The position numbers and the translations under genes are program-made. A stretch of 64,000 nucleotides of DNA from Eustoma russellianum (Eukaryota > Streptophyta > Magnoliopsida > Gentianales > Gentianaceae): NCBI GenBank assembly GCA_036186865.1, contig AP025054.1, positions 25,487,424 to 25,551,423 on the forward strand, read 5' to 3'. The notes under the pieces are model-generated. The model did not search any database and was not told where the DNA came from. It saw nothing but the letters and a program-made list of their open reading frames with translations. Shown piece after piece: positions 32,449 to 42,449 of this stretch (position 1 is the stretch's first letter; each line of letters starts with the position of its first letter).

Positions 32449-33969
32449 GTGTGATCTTAGTTAACAAAGTACCCGCAAACGTGTTGTTTGATAGTGGAGC
32501 TAGTCACTCCTTCATTTCTAAATGATTCGCCAAAGGACTCGACTGTTTACCCGAATGGCTCGAGAACCCATTTAAGGTGCAGGCAGCAGGCGAGCAAATA
32601 CTGGTTTCTCACCATCAGTACAAAGATTGTGATTTGGAATTGGATGGGAAGTTATTCTCGGTGACCTTAGTTCCAATCCCGATGAAGGACTTTGATGTCA
32701 TATTGGGCATGGATTGGCTGACCAAGAATCATGCCAATATCGATTGTAAACTTAAGCAAGTGACCCTCAAAGACTCTGAGATGAATGACATCACGGTACA
32801 AGGAAATGTCAAGATAACAAAAGCTCCAAAGAGGATATACATGACGGCGATTAAGGCCTTTAAGGCTTTGCAAAAAGGAGCAGAGGAATATATGGTGTAT
32901 GCTGTAGATGCTCAGCAAGAAGTTCCCTCCATGGAACAAATTCCGGTAATCTATGAATTTAAGGACGTATTTCCGGACGACTTACCCGGAGTACCGCCTT
33001 CAAGAGAAGTAGAGTTTGAGATCAACTTGATTCCCGGAGCCGAGCCTATATCTAAGGCACCCTACAGAATGGCTCCAGCTGAACTTAAGGAGCTTAAAGG
33101 ACAACTTCAAGAACTATTAGACAAGAAATTAATTCGCCCCAGCGTATCTCCTTGGGGAGCTCCAGTTCTATTTGTAAAGAAGAAATATGGCAGTATGAGG
33201 TTGTGTATTGATTACCGTGAGCTGAATAAGATTACCATCAAGAACAAATATCCCTTGCCAAGGATTGAATATTTATTTGATCAGCTAAAGGGAGCTCGCT
33301 GGTTTTCAAAGATTGACCTTCGTCAAGGGTACCATCAGTTGCTTGTGAAAGCGGGAGACGTCCCTAAGACCGCTTTTCGGACTAGATACGGGCATTATGA
33401 ATTTTTGGCGATGCCTTTTGTATTAACTAATGCCCCAGCAGCCTTCATGGACTTAATGAATATCGTATTTTGTGACCAGTTGGACCAATCCGTGGTAGTA
33501 TTCATTGATGACATCCTAGTCTACTCTTCCGACGAGCAAGCACACGTTGAACACTTAAGAGTGGTGTTGCAAATCCTGAGACAACAAAAGCTCTACGCCA
33601 AATTCAGCAAGTGTGAATTTTGGCTAAGGAGTGTAGCCTTTCTCGGTCACGTGATTTCTGAGGATGGGATCTCGGTAGACCCTAAGAAGATAGAAGCCAT
33701 CACAGAGTGGCCAAGACCTACAAACGTGACTGAAGTAAGAAGCTTCCTAGGCTTGGCAGGCTACTATAGAAAGTTCGCTGAGGGATTCTCAACGATAGCA
33801 GTTCCATTGAGTCGACTTACGTAGAAAAAGACTAAGTTCGAATGGACTGCTGAATGCGAGAAAAGCTTTACCGAGCTCAAGAAGAGATTGACCACGGCCC
33901 CGGTATTGGCACAACCCTCCGGCACCGACGGTTTCGTGATTTATAGTGACGCATCCAAGAAAGGACTAG
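32449..33969 (+). pseudogene. Gypsy 2 pol: protease, RT, first part of RNase H
   Basis: Protease: LFDSGASHSFIS with intact catalytic DSG, then TGA at 32523-32525 in place of a conserved Trp, then FDVILGMDWLTKNHA. RT: open frame from 32577 to 33824 with MRLCIDYRELNKITIKNKYP, DLRQGYHQL and the catalytic box VFIDDILVYS, followed by FLGHVISEDGI. TAG at 33822-33824 replaces Gln in LSRLT-Q-KK, where gypsy 1 has CAG. RNase H starts at about 33,925 with FVIYSDASKKGLG and is interrupted by intron 2. All lesions are single C-to-T or G-to-A changes, as expected from deamination of methylated DNA. The enzyme would copy the element RNA into DNA. Confidence 0.88.
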
Positions 33970-34039
33970 GTATGTACATCATTACATTTAATGCATTGTA
34001 TATACATATGCTAGTCTTAACTTAACGCTCTACTTATAG
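33970..34039 (+). other. Predicted intron 2 of gypsy 2 (inside RNase H)
   Basis: 70 nt from GTATGTACATC to CTTATAG, phase 1, with TTAAC about 15-20 nt before the acceptor. Splicing joins GLG to CVLMQNERV and restores RNase H without frameshift. Same codon and phase as 11060-11127 in gypsy 1; apart from the splice sites the two intron sequences are little alike. Confidence 0.82.
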
Positions 34040-35886
34040 GTTGTGTTTTGATGCAAAATGAACGAGTCATATCGTACGCATCAAGACAATTGAAACCATA
34101 TGAGCAGAATTACCCGACGCATGACTTGGAACCCGCAGCTGTGGTATTTGCTCTCAAGATCTGGAGACACTATCTATATGGAGAGAAATGCGCCGTGTTC
34201 ACAGATCATAAGAGTTTGAAATACCTATTCTCGCAGAAGGAGTTGAACATGAGACAGAGAAGATGGTTGGAGCTACTTAAGGATTATGACCTAACCATCA
34301 ACTACCATCTGGGTAAGGCCAACAGAGTGGCAGATGCACTGAGCAGAAAATCTAGCCACGCAAGACAATCTCCGTTGGAAAGAGAAATCGAGGAGTTTGA
34401 CCTCGAAGTGGTGGACTCAGTTGCGAACGTCCTTACAGCGTTATCTATCAGCCCAGACTTGGTGGACAGGATCAAAGAGGCGCAGTATGGGGACGCAGCG
34501 CTAAGAGACATTCGTGACAAGCTAGCTGCGGAACCAGTAAAAGATTTTCAGTTGCGAGGAGATGGAAGTTTATGGTTCCAAATTAGGTTGTGCGTACCTA
34601 ACAATGATGAGCTTCGTAAGGAGTTGCTAAAAGTAGCTCATTACTCGAGGTTATCTATCCATCCCGACAGCACAAAGATGTACAAGGACCTCAAAAGAAA
34701 CTATTGGTGGATGGGAATGAAAAGATCTATAGCAGAGTTTGTTGAAAGGTGTTTGGTTTGCCAACAAGTCAAAGCTGAACATCAACGACCTGGTGGTTTG
34801 ATGAAGCCTCTGGAGATTCCGGAATGGAAATGGGAACACGTGACTATGGACTTCGTGATGGGACTACCCAAGACCAGAAATGGAAATGAGATGATCTGTG
34901 TGATTGTAGACCGATTAACAAAGAGAGCCCATTTCATAGCTATGCCACATGGTACGTCTTATGAGAAGCTTTCCAATATATATGTGGATAACATTGTGAG
35001 CCTACATGGAGTCCCAGTCAGCATTGTGTCGGACCGTGATCCCAAGTTCACCTATAAGTTTTGGAGAGCATTCCAGAAGGCAATGGGTACCGAACTGAGG
35101 ATGAGTACCGCGTACCACCCTCAAACGGATGGACAATCAGAGAGAACCACCCAAACCTTGGAAGATATGTTAAGAGCATGCGCCTTAGATTTTAAAGGAA
35201 ACTGAGATAGCATGTTGAAGATAATGGAGTTTTCATATAATAACAGCTATCACAGTGCAATTGGCATGGCGCCATTTGAAGCCTTATATGGACGTAGGTG
35301 CAGGTCCCCGGTTTGTTGGGATGAAGTAGGAGAAAGGACAATCACCGCACCTGAGTTGGTTGAGCAAACAGTTGAAAAGGTCAAAGTGATAAGAGAGAAA
35401 CTCAAAGTGGCTCAAGATCGCAGTAAGAGTTGGGCTGACACAAAGAGGCGACCCTTGGAGTTTGAGGAAGGTGAAAAGGTCTATTTACGAGTTTCACCCA
35501 CCAAGGGAGTTGCAAGATTCGGAATGAAGGGCAAGTTAAGACCTAGATATATTGGCCCATACGAAGTGCTTAGCAAGGTTGGGGAAAGAGCGTACCGATT
35601 AGCCCTGCCTCCGAGCTTGTCCCAAGTCCATAACGTATTTCATGTATCTCAACTAAGGAAATACGTATCGGATCCAAACCATATCTTGGAAGCTCAACCG
35701 TTGGATGTTAAGGAGGATATCACTTACGAAGAACATCCAATAAGGATTGTGAATAGAAAAGATCAAGTCCTATGCCGATGCGTCATTCCGTATGTCAAAG
35801 TTCAGTGGAGTAATCATACGGAGCGCGAAGCCACGTGGGAGCTTGAGGAGCAAATGAAGGAGCTATATCCACATCTCTTTCAATAA
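34040..35886 (+). pseudogene. Gypsy 2 pol: RNase H, integrase and chromodomain-like tail
   Basis: RNase H continues with AVFTDHKSLKYLFSQKELN and HLGKANRVADALSRK. Integrase: zinc-binding region with HYSRLSIHP and CLVCQQVKAEHQRPGG, catalytic Asp in VTMDFVMGLPK, second Asp in SIVSDRDPKF, Glu in DGQSERTTQ, so the DDE triad is intact. TGA at 35203-35205 replaces Trp in DFKGN-W-DS. The frame reopens at 35,206 and runs to TAA 35,884-35,886, with RPRYIGPYEVLSKVGERAY, FHVSQLRKYV and the tail VQWSNHTEREATWELEEQM. The tail matches gypsy 1 and is the lineage mark. One nonsense codon is the only lesion in this part. Confidence 0.9.
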
Positions 35887-35918
35887 GGTACACCAGTTTC
35901 GAGGACGAAACTTTTTGT

Positions 35919-35930
35919 AAGGGGGTGGAA
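35919..35930 (+). promoter_or_regulatory. Gypsy 2 polypurine tract
   Basis: AAGGGGGTGGAA directly before the TG of the 3' LTR. Confidence 0.85.
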
Positions 35931-36800
35931 TGTTATGCCCCGCACCCTCCGTAGGTTAATAAAAAGGCAAAGAAGGAATTAAATGGAGTTTAATGATAGT
36001 CAACGGAAATAAATTAGGCATTAAGTATGAGAATTAATTAGAAATTAATTAGAGAATTGAATATTAGAATTAAATTGTATTTAATTTTAGAATTAAATAA
36101 TTAAGGTTTATCCTTTAAGATAAATAAGATAAAAGATATAATTTAGAAACATCAAATCTTACCCTAAATCCTTATTTAACTGACAACGTCAGTTTTCTCT
36201 CCTCCCCATTCTCGGACGACGCAAACTTTTTCTTCCCCCTAGGCGATTTTGAGGCCCCTCTGCAACCTTAGGGAAAACTCTCTCCAGGAATCAATCAAAT
36301 CCTCATCCGTTCTTCGTTTCTCTATCGAGTAATCACAAGCAAGTAATCATCTTATAAGTTCTTATGTTTTGTGAAAGAAAACTGGCCTATTTTGTTATCA
36401 AATTGGATCACCATGCAGTAGTTTCGTTTTGTGATTATTGGTATATGATTTATGTGTTTTGATTCAAGTTTTGGCCGCTGTATATGAAAAGGCATCCGCC
36501 GTTGTTGTTGATTATGTGAAATTCTGCAAATCCCTACCCCGTGAACCCCTTCTTGTGGTGACTTTGTTGCTGCGTGGGTTTGAGGGAAAAAGGTGGGAGT
36601 TTTTGGATTGGTGAGGTTGGAGCAATTGCGTTCTAGGCTTGGATCTTGTTTGTCATGTGTATAGCGTTCGAATCTATAGTTTACGCATGAATAATAGCAG
36701 AGATTAGGCTTGGATTGATTGGGATGAAGTTTGGATACGTTGGTGTTTATGGTTCTGCAGTTGTTGCGGAAAAAGCAAAGGAAATTTTGGAGAAACCGCT

Positions 36801-37000
36801 GACATCGATCGATCGATGTCAGAGATCGATGTCCTCTGATGGACATCGATCGATCGATGTAGGGTGACCTGAGAGATCGATGTCCTCTGTTGGACATACA
36901 TCGATCGATCGATGTATAAGAGGCTGAGAGATCGATGTCCTCTGTTGGACATCGATCGATCGATGTGAGGGTATGATGTCACATCGATCGATCGAAGTGA
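36801..37000. repeat. ACATCGATCGATCGATGT palindrome array, gypsy 2 3' LTR
   Basis: Same composite array as 29293-29540, with about five palindromes. Confidence 0.9.
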
Positions 37001-37481
37001 GGGGATGATGTCCATCAGTTTTGTGGGAAAATAGAGGAAGGAAGAGGGAAGCTCGGGGAATCTTTGGGTGACCTTAGAGACTTCTTAAGAATTGATTAAG
37101 GGTAGTCTAAGTCTTGGGAACATGCCTTAGGATGGTGAATCGACTTGGTGAATTCAATGGGTTTTCAACTCGGGTTTCAATGTGGATGGCTTAGAAGGGT
37201 TAGGAATTGAACGTACGTGGTGTCTGAGAGTTCAATGATGGGAGTGTTCACATTCGTGAACGAGGTTGGTAGCAAGATTAAGGGATGACGATCTAGTAAA
37301 GCCTAAGCGTTGATGTGTAAGCTAGAGAACTCTTGTGTGTCACTCGTACTTGCGCATGTGAATATGAACTGCATATGTGAATGAGATATGTGATTGAAAC
37401 GAGGAGTCTTGCATCATGGCACTTGCATTTGCATATTGTTTTGAAAAAGAGAGGTGCTTCGGCACAGATTTGCGAAGGTGA

Positions 37482-37761
37482 CCTGTAATGTAAACCGGGA
37501 TGGAAATATAAGCCGGGGCGCATTACAGGGCACAAAAGGCTGTAACGTAAACCGGGATGGAAATATAAGCCGGGGTGCGTTACAGGGTATAAAGTTCTCT
37601 GCAATGTTAATCGGGATGGAAATATAAGCCGAGGTGCATTGCAGAGTTTTACGAGATCTGTGATGTAAATCGGGATGGAAATATAAGCCGAGGCGCATCA
37701 CAGGGCATACGAGCCTGTAACATAAACCGGGATCGAAATATAAGCCGGGGCGCGTTACAGG
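37482..37761 (+). repeat. Five tandem hairpins, gypsy 2 3' LTR
   Basis: Same five units as 30019-30298. Inner stem of unit 1 is CCGG/CCGG here, where the 5' LTR has a CCGG/CCGA mismatch; unit 5 is CCGG/CCGG, where the 5' LTR has CTGG/CCGG. Confidence 0.9.
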
Positions 37762-38414
37762 GTAACGAGTTACGAGACCGGACATTGTGACATGCATTGC
37801 ACTGATTTGAAAAGAAATGGCTCATGCATTTGTGATTGGGTAGTGTAGTGCATATTTTGACATGCATCACGAGAGTCAATGTGGTATGGATGTGCGTGGA
37901 TTTGATAGCCAATGAATTGTTATTTGCGTGCAAATTGCTGTACGTGCTTTATTACGCATGTGCCCCAAAATTCCCTTGAATTATATATTACTCATGTCTT
38001 GCCATGTGTTGATCTCGTATGTCTTATAACCGGGTTACTTGCTAGCATTTTTCGCTAAGGGTACTACCTTTGTCATTGCAGATGAGCCTAGCTACGATAT
38101 GAATTTCATTGAGGACGACGGCGAGTGGGCAGAATGGGATGCCTAGACTTTGTGGAGAGAATCGATTAGCTAAATTCTGTTATTTCTGATTCATTTGAGG
38201 TTTTAGATGGCTGCGACCATATACAGTTTTTGGTGTTCGCTTTGTCTTTCGATGTACTGCGTTGATGATTTAGATTCACGAGATATGTTTCCGCCCTTAT
38301 TTCTCTTACGTCATTGGTGATGTGTATTCGAGAGATGAGACGTCTTGTAGTCTTCTCAGTAAGCTACGACGGGTGTACCGGTTCAGATTCTGCTGTCCGG
38401 GTCGGGGCACTACA

Positions 38415-38975
38415 ATCGGCTTCTGCATGTTATGTTCCTCCATGAGCATAACTGCACTAATGGCATCATAGCAGACAACCAGTGATATGTACAGTACTTC
38501 GCCAGGAATTGACAAAGTTAAAGTTAACACATCGGCCAAGCAGGATTTCAATTCGTCAAAAGCCTAGTGACACTTGTCATCCCACTTAAACATAATCATT
38601 CCAATTAGCTTCTACACCTCTTTTGCAGGGCAGGTGCACAGCCTTCGGAACCTCAATTTTACTAGAGTTAGCTTGAACCCCTTCCATGGGGACTGTATAT
38701 CCCAAGAAGTTTCTTCTTTAAACCCTGAATATGCATTTTTTGGGGTTTAATCTCTTTTTCGAGTCTCTATGGATGATAAAACCTATCTTAAGTTGTAGAT
38801 AAACATATCTAGAGTCCTATTCATGACGATTATATTGTTGATGTAGATTTCCATGGTGCGACCAATCTTACCCTTAAACAAAGAATAAAGACTTGATCAG
38901 CAATTAATATGAAATCCAAACCTGACGTTGCCGCATGAATCTACAGAAATTTGTCTCTCAACTGGTCAATGGTAG
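38415..38975 (-). pseudogene. Tat/Athila-like Ty3/gypsy pol, RT and start of RNase H (minus strand)
   Basis: Continuation of 26570-28421 on the other side of gypsy 2. Minus-strand reading gives MFKWDDKCH, FDELKSCLADVLTL, SIPGEVLYISLVV and EEHNMQKPI, the usual RT/RNase H link. Upstream, the catalytic box is IYINNII (38,828-38,848), where Y-I/V-D-D is required, so both Asp are lost to Asn. The fragment fades out near 38,975. Confidence 0.7.
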
Positions 38976-39125
38976 CAAAATTTCTGTAACTTATTTTCTA
39001 ATTCGGTTTAGGTCCTATGTCCATTAATAAATCATTGGCCACGTCTGAAGCAAAATTTGCGTTACTTATTTTTCAAGTCAGTTTAGGTTCTAAGTCTCTA
39101 AATAAGTCTGGTCAGTGTCCAAAAC
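38976..39125. repeat. Imperfect tandem duplication of about 75 bp
   Basis: GCAAAATTTCTGTAACTTATTTT followed by a GGTTTAGGTCCTA block recurs as GCAAAATTTGCGTTACTTATTTT with GTTTAGGTTCTA. Two copies, about 75 percent alike. The first begins where the Tat-like RT stops. Confidence 0.65.
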
Positions 39126-40489
39126 AAGTTCAGAGTCATGCAAAATAACTTTGTGTCTAGTTTTCTTTCATTTTAAAAGTATTTTGGACCCAATCGCTTT
39201 GGAGATTGTATTATGAAATGTTAAACAGTCTGATTCTCACTAGTATGTGAACCATTTTCTTCTTTTTTTAATTGGTGAAATTATGTTTTAATTGTGCTTT
39301 CGCATGTGCTTAGTTATCATGATTTAATTGAATGATTTAGATGATTTATGTAGAAAAAGACTATGTAATCACTATCGAATCTACTAATACAAAGTGGTTG
39401 TAATAATGGTAGGCGATCAATTCATGGTAACAAACATTATTTGGCTTCGAATCTTCATAACTTAAGGCTAGATTAATACAAGAATACTACGATTAATCAA
39501 TCTAATTGCTTAATTAAAGTCTATTTTCCCTGTTTAATATGATTCTTTAATCAATTAACCGTATAAATAGGTAGAGAACTAGAGACCTTGGTATTCCCAG
39601 GTATACACTTCGGTTGCATTAAAATAGCTTGGTTAATCTGTTTATTAGACTCTTTTCATGACAGTAATTAATCTTTTATTGATCTATGAACCAAGTAATT
39701 GAAGAAAGTTTGCAACCTTGCTAGAGGGGATTGTTATATTTTTATTATTGATTTAATATTTCGTTATTTAATTGGGTAGTTATATAAGCCACTTTATTTT
39801 ATTTAAATTGCATAATTAGATTACTTGTGTTATTAGGGCTAGATTTCTATGAGGGAACGATCCTTGATTTTCTATTTACATTGATAGGATTATGGGTTAT
39901 AAACTGGCGTAATATGGCGTGCCACCACATTTTTGTCATCATTGCCGGAGAAATTCTTTTGCATTTTTGTAGCATAAGATTCTTGTTTGTGTTTTTTATT
40001 CTGAGTTAATATCTAGTTTTTGTCAAGTTTCTGTTTTCTGGAAAATATTTTGAAAACATGACCCGACCGGTCGACGTGTCTCCTCGACCACACGAGAGTA
40101 TACTAAAAATGTATTTTTTATGTTTGAATTTTTGTCGTTTTAGTATTTCTTTATTCTAAAATATCTCTGTTTTATCCCAGTTGTGCCTTATTAAATAGTT
40201 GGGCCATTTTATTCTGACTGTTTATTGCTTTAAGTGCCAACGAGGTTAAACAAAGGCGCATGGGAGGCAACTAGTTGCTACTGATGTTTCTGTGTCGAAA
40301 TAGAGAAAAATTGCAGGTTTTTAGAAAATCAAGTGTTGACTGGTCGGTGAGATCTCTCGACCGGCCGCAATTTTGTTGCAGAAACCGAGACAAGTTTCTT
40401 CTGCAATGCGTATGCAAGAGTGTTCTTTGTTCTCATTTTTATGTTTTCTCATTTATAATTCTATTTAGGAGAATGTGTAATTTAAGTGA
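39126..40489 (+). other. Degenerate DNA with an Athila-like 5' leader signature
   Basis: At 39840-39960 a stretch with GAGGGAACGATCC followed 100 bp later by a TGTCATCATTGCCGGAGA block resembles the end of Athila/Tat LTRs and their TGGCGCCGTTGCCGGGG primer-binding site, strongly mutated. Two palindromic spots, CGACCGGTCG (about 40,064) and CTCGACCGGCCGC (about 40,357), lie downstream. No protein motif was recognised in the short open frames. Confidence 0.35.
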
Positions 40490-41011
40490 GGGAGGATGAT
40501 TATATACTATTCCAGAAGGTATGATGCATGCTTGGTATTATTGGTATAGGTATGGTATTGGTATGATGCATGCTTGGTATTATTGGTATAGGTATGGTAT
40601 TGGTATGATGCATGCTTGGTATTATTGGTATAGGTATGTTGCTTGCTTGGTATTGAAATGTTGCATGCTTGATAGAAATGTAAAACATGCTTAATTAAAA
40701 CTTTGACATGTTTCGCACATAAGTTGAGTGATCAGTGAAAATTGAAAATATGGCATGATGCACTTGCACTTGATGCATGGTTTGGTTGAAAGGAAGTATT
40801 TTAACATTTTCATCATATTCATTGGTTTTTGGGAAGATTACCTGTTGAGGGAGAGTTTTGGATATGTTCACATGGTTCATGTCTTGGGGGAGCATAGACT
40901 AAGGGGAGTTGTAAAATGTCAATTTTGAAATATTTAGCTAGCTCAAATGAAAATTTTCAAGTAAAAACACCTTTAAAGTTTTGGTTTCGAAATCATCAAA
41001 AAAGGAGAGAT
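40490..41011 (+). mobile_element. 3' tail of a SIRE-like element left of LTR B
   Basis: The stretch holds three 42-bp tandem repeats, a GGGGGAGCATAGACTAAGGGGAG block, and ends in the polypurine tract CATCAAAAAAGGAGAGAT directly before an LTR. This is what normally lies between the env-like ORF and the 3' LTR, and it resembles the minus-strand tail of element C (63397-63575). The left border is not sharp; about 40,490. Confidence 0.65.
40518..40643. repeat. Three tandem 42-bp repeats
   Basis: Units start at 40518, 40560 and 40602 with GGTATGATGCATGCTTGG. The first two are identical, and the third diverges at its end. Element C has a 25-bp array in the same part of the element. Confidence 0.9.
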
Positions 41012-41120
41012 TGTTGGGATATGAAATGTTTTGATAATGTAAAAAGGTGTTTTAAATAAGTTAAAAAGGAATGCACACATGTAATTTGAAGCAAAGATGA
41101 GAAAAACACATTGTGAGACA

Positions 41121-41480
41121 TAGATCGATCTATCTACACATCAGTCTCTCAAAGGGAGACTTCGATCGATCTATGTTGAAGTTATTCAAGTTTGAAAAGT
41201 TTCTGTCCAACATTGATCTCTCAGTCTGAAGGACATCTATCGATCGATGTCACTTCAGCCTCTTCAAGAGAGGCTTCGATCAATCGATTTCAGACAGCTT
41301 CAAACCAGAAACTTTCTGTCCAACATTGATCTCTCAGTCCAGGGGACATCGATCGATCGTCGTCACATGAGTCTCTCCAGGGGAGACTTCGATCGATCGA
41401 TGTCAAGCAGGTTCAAAACTGGAAACTCTCCGAGGACATCGATCTCTCAGCCCAGACACTTCTATCGATCTATGTATCCC
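41121..41480. repeat. Degenerate ATCGATCGAT array in LTR B
   Basis: About seven sites such as GACATCGATCGATCG, CTTCGATCGATCGATGTC and CTATCGATCGATGTC with intervening half-sites (GATCTCTCAG). It is the same composite motif as in gypsy 2 and element C, with more decay. Confidence 0.85.
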
Positions 41481-41747
41481 ATAATTCAAAGTTTTATGAC
41501 CGTTGGAACAAAATTTAAGTGAGATTCATGGTGTTTACTCTTTCCAATCTTGCTCAAATTTCTTGTGGACTTTTCTCTAACATAATATATGCTTCCTTGA
41601 CTATTATATCCATGTCTATGATTCTCTACGGTGGCTATTGAGGATCAAATAACTCTATAAGGTGGCTAAAGACTAATTGGACGTTATCTTGGCATTTGAA
41701 GGAGTGAAAGACATAGTGGAGGCTCCAAAAACATGGTGAACACCTCC

Positions 41748-41754
41748 TATAAAT
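41748..41754 (+). promoter_or_regulatory. TATA box of SIRE-like LTR B
   Basis: TATAAAT, preceded by CACCTCC. The same box is found in the minus-strand LTR C as TATAAATA at 62701-62708. Confidence 0.6.
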
Positions 41755-42388
41755 GGATGAAGCTTAGATGAGGCAAATACACATTTTCACCATCATCAAG
41801 CTTCATTCTTCATTGTTGTATATTTCTCTCATATGTGTAAAAGTGCTTTAAGATTGTTAAGTCTTTCTTTGTTCTTAATTGTTGTATTTGAGAGATAGTG
41901 AGTCTAACACAAGAGGAACCATAAATATTTGATCTCTTGCTTGTGTTAAGACTAGTGAGAAAGTGTGATTCCCACTACTTCTTTTAACCCGCTGTGAGAA
42001 AGTTCTTGACAGAACTTTGTTAAAGTTGTGAGGTAGCAAGAAATTGTTCTTGCTTAGAGCTGTGGTTGTTGTAGTTGCACAAAGGTATTTTGTGCAAGAA
42101 GTTGTTGTGGTTGCTTACACTAAGTTGTTAGTATAAGTGTTGTTGTGGTTGTTCTTATTAGCTTTAATAAGAAGAGTAGTTGAAAATCCACTTTGGCAAC
42201 AAAGTGATAGTGGAGTAGAATCATTTACGATTCGAACCACTCTATATCCAGTGTTCTCATTCATTGTGTCTCATCTCCCATTCTTCTTTGATTTTGAATT
42301 TCATTTGAGTTAAGCCAAACAAGAAAATTCCGCAAAATTGCCCAACACTCTATTCACCCCCTCTAGAGTGTGTTACGGACCTAACAAT

Positions 42389-42400
42389 TGGTATCAGAGC
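42389..42400 (+). promoter_or_regulatory. Element B primer-binding site (tRNA-iMet)
   Basis: TGGTATCAGAGC, exact, after ATTGG-type spacing at the LTR end. Confidence 0.9.
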
Positions 42401-42449
42401 CTAACCTTGATTGCTTGGCTAATTTTTGCATGTAGCAAGATTAAAGGTC

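Larger units (their letters stand above)
28422..38414 (+). mobile_element. Gypsy 2: nearly intact, young Tekay/Del-like Ty3/gypsy retrotransposon
   Basis: A 10-kb element with LTRs 28422-30986 and 35931-38414 that are about 96-97 percent alike by eye in the stretch compared, an exact iMet primer-binding site, a polypurine tract and an almost complete gag-pol. The lineage is given by the integrase C-terminus and the VQWSNHTEREATWELEE tail. Coding is broken only by a gag rearrangement and three nonsense codons. It has inserted in the opposite orientation into an older Tat/Athila-like pol gene. No 5-bp target duplication is visible (left flank AATAT, right flank ATCGG). Confidence 0.88.
35931..38414 (+). 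repeat. Gypsy 2 3' LTR
   Basis: 2484 bp from TGTTATGCCCCGC to GGGCACTACA. Compared with the 5' LTR it lacks about one ATCGATCGAT unit and a block of some 45 bp near 37,955. In the first 390 bp I count about 13 differences. Confidence 0.9.
41012..42386 (+). repeat. SIRE-like LTR B
   Basis: 1375 bp from TGTTGGGATATGAAATG to ACGGACCTAACA. Polypurine tract on its left, primer-binding site on its right. It is the same family as the minus-strand LTR at 62058-63396 (same start TGTTGGGATATGAA and same end CGGACCTAACA, with CTCTAGAGTGT...). It holds GATC-rich palindromes at 41121-41480 and a TATA box at 41748. Confidence 0.85.
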
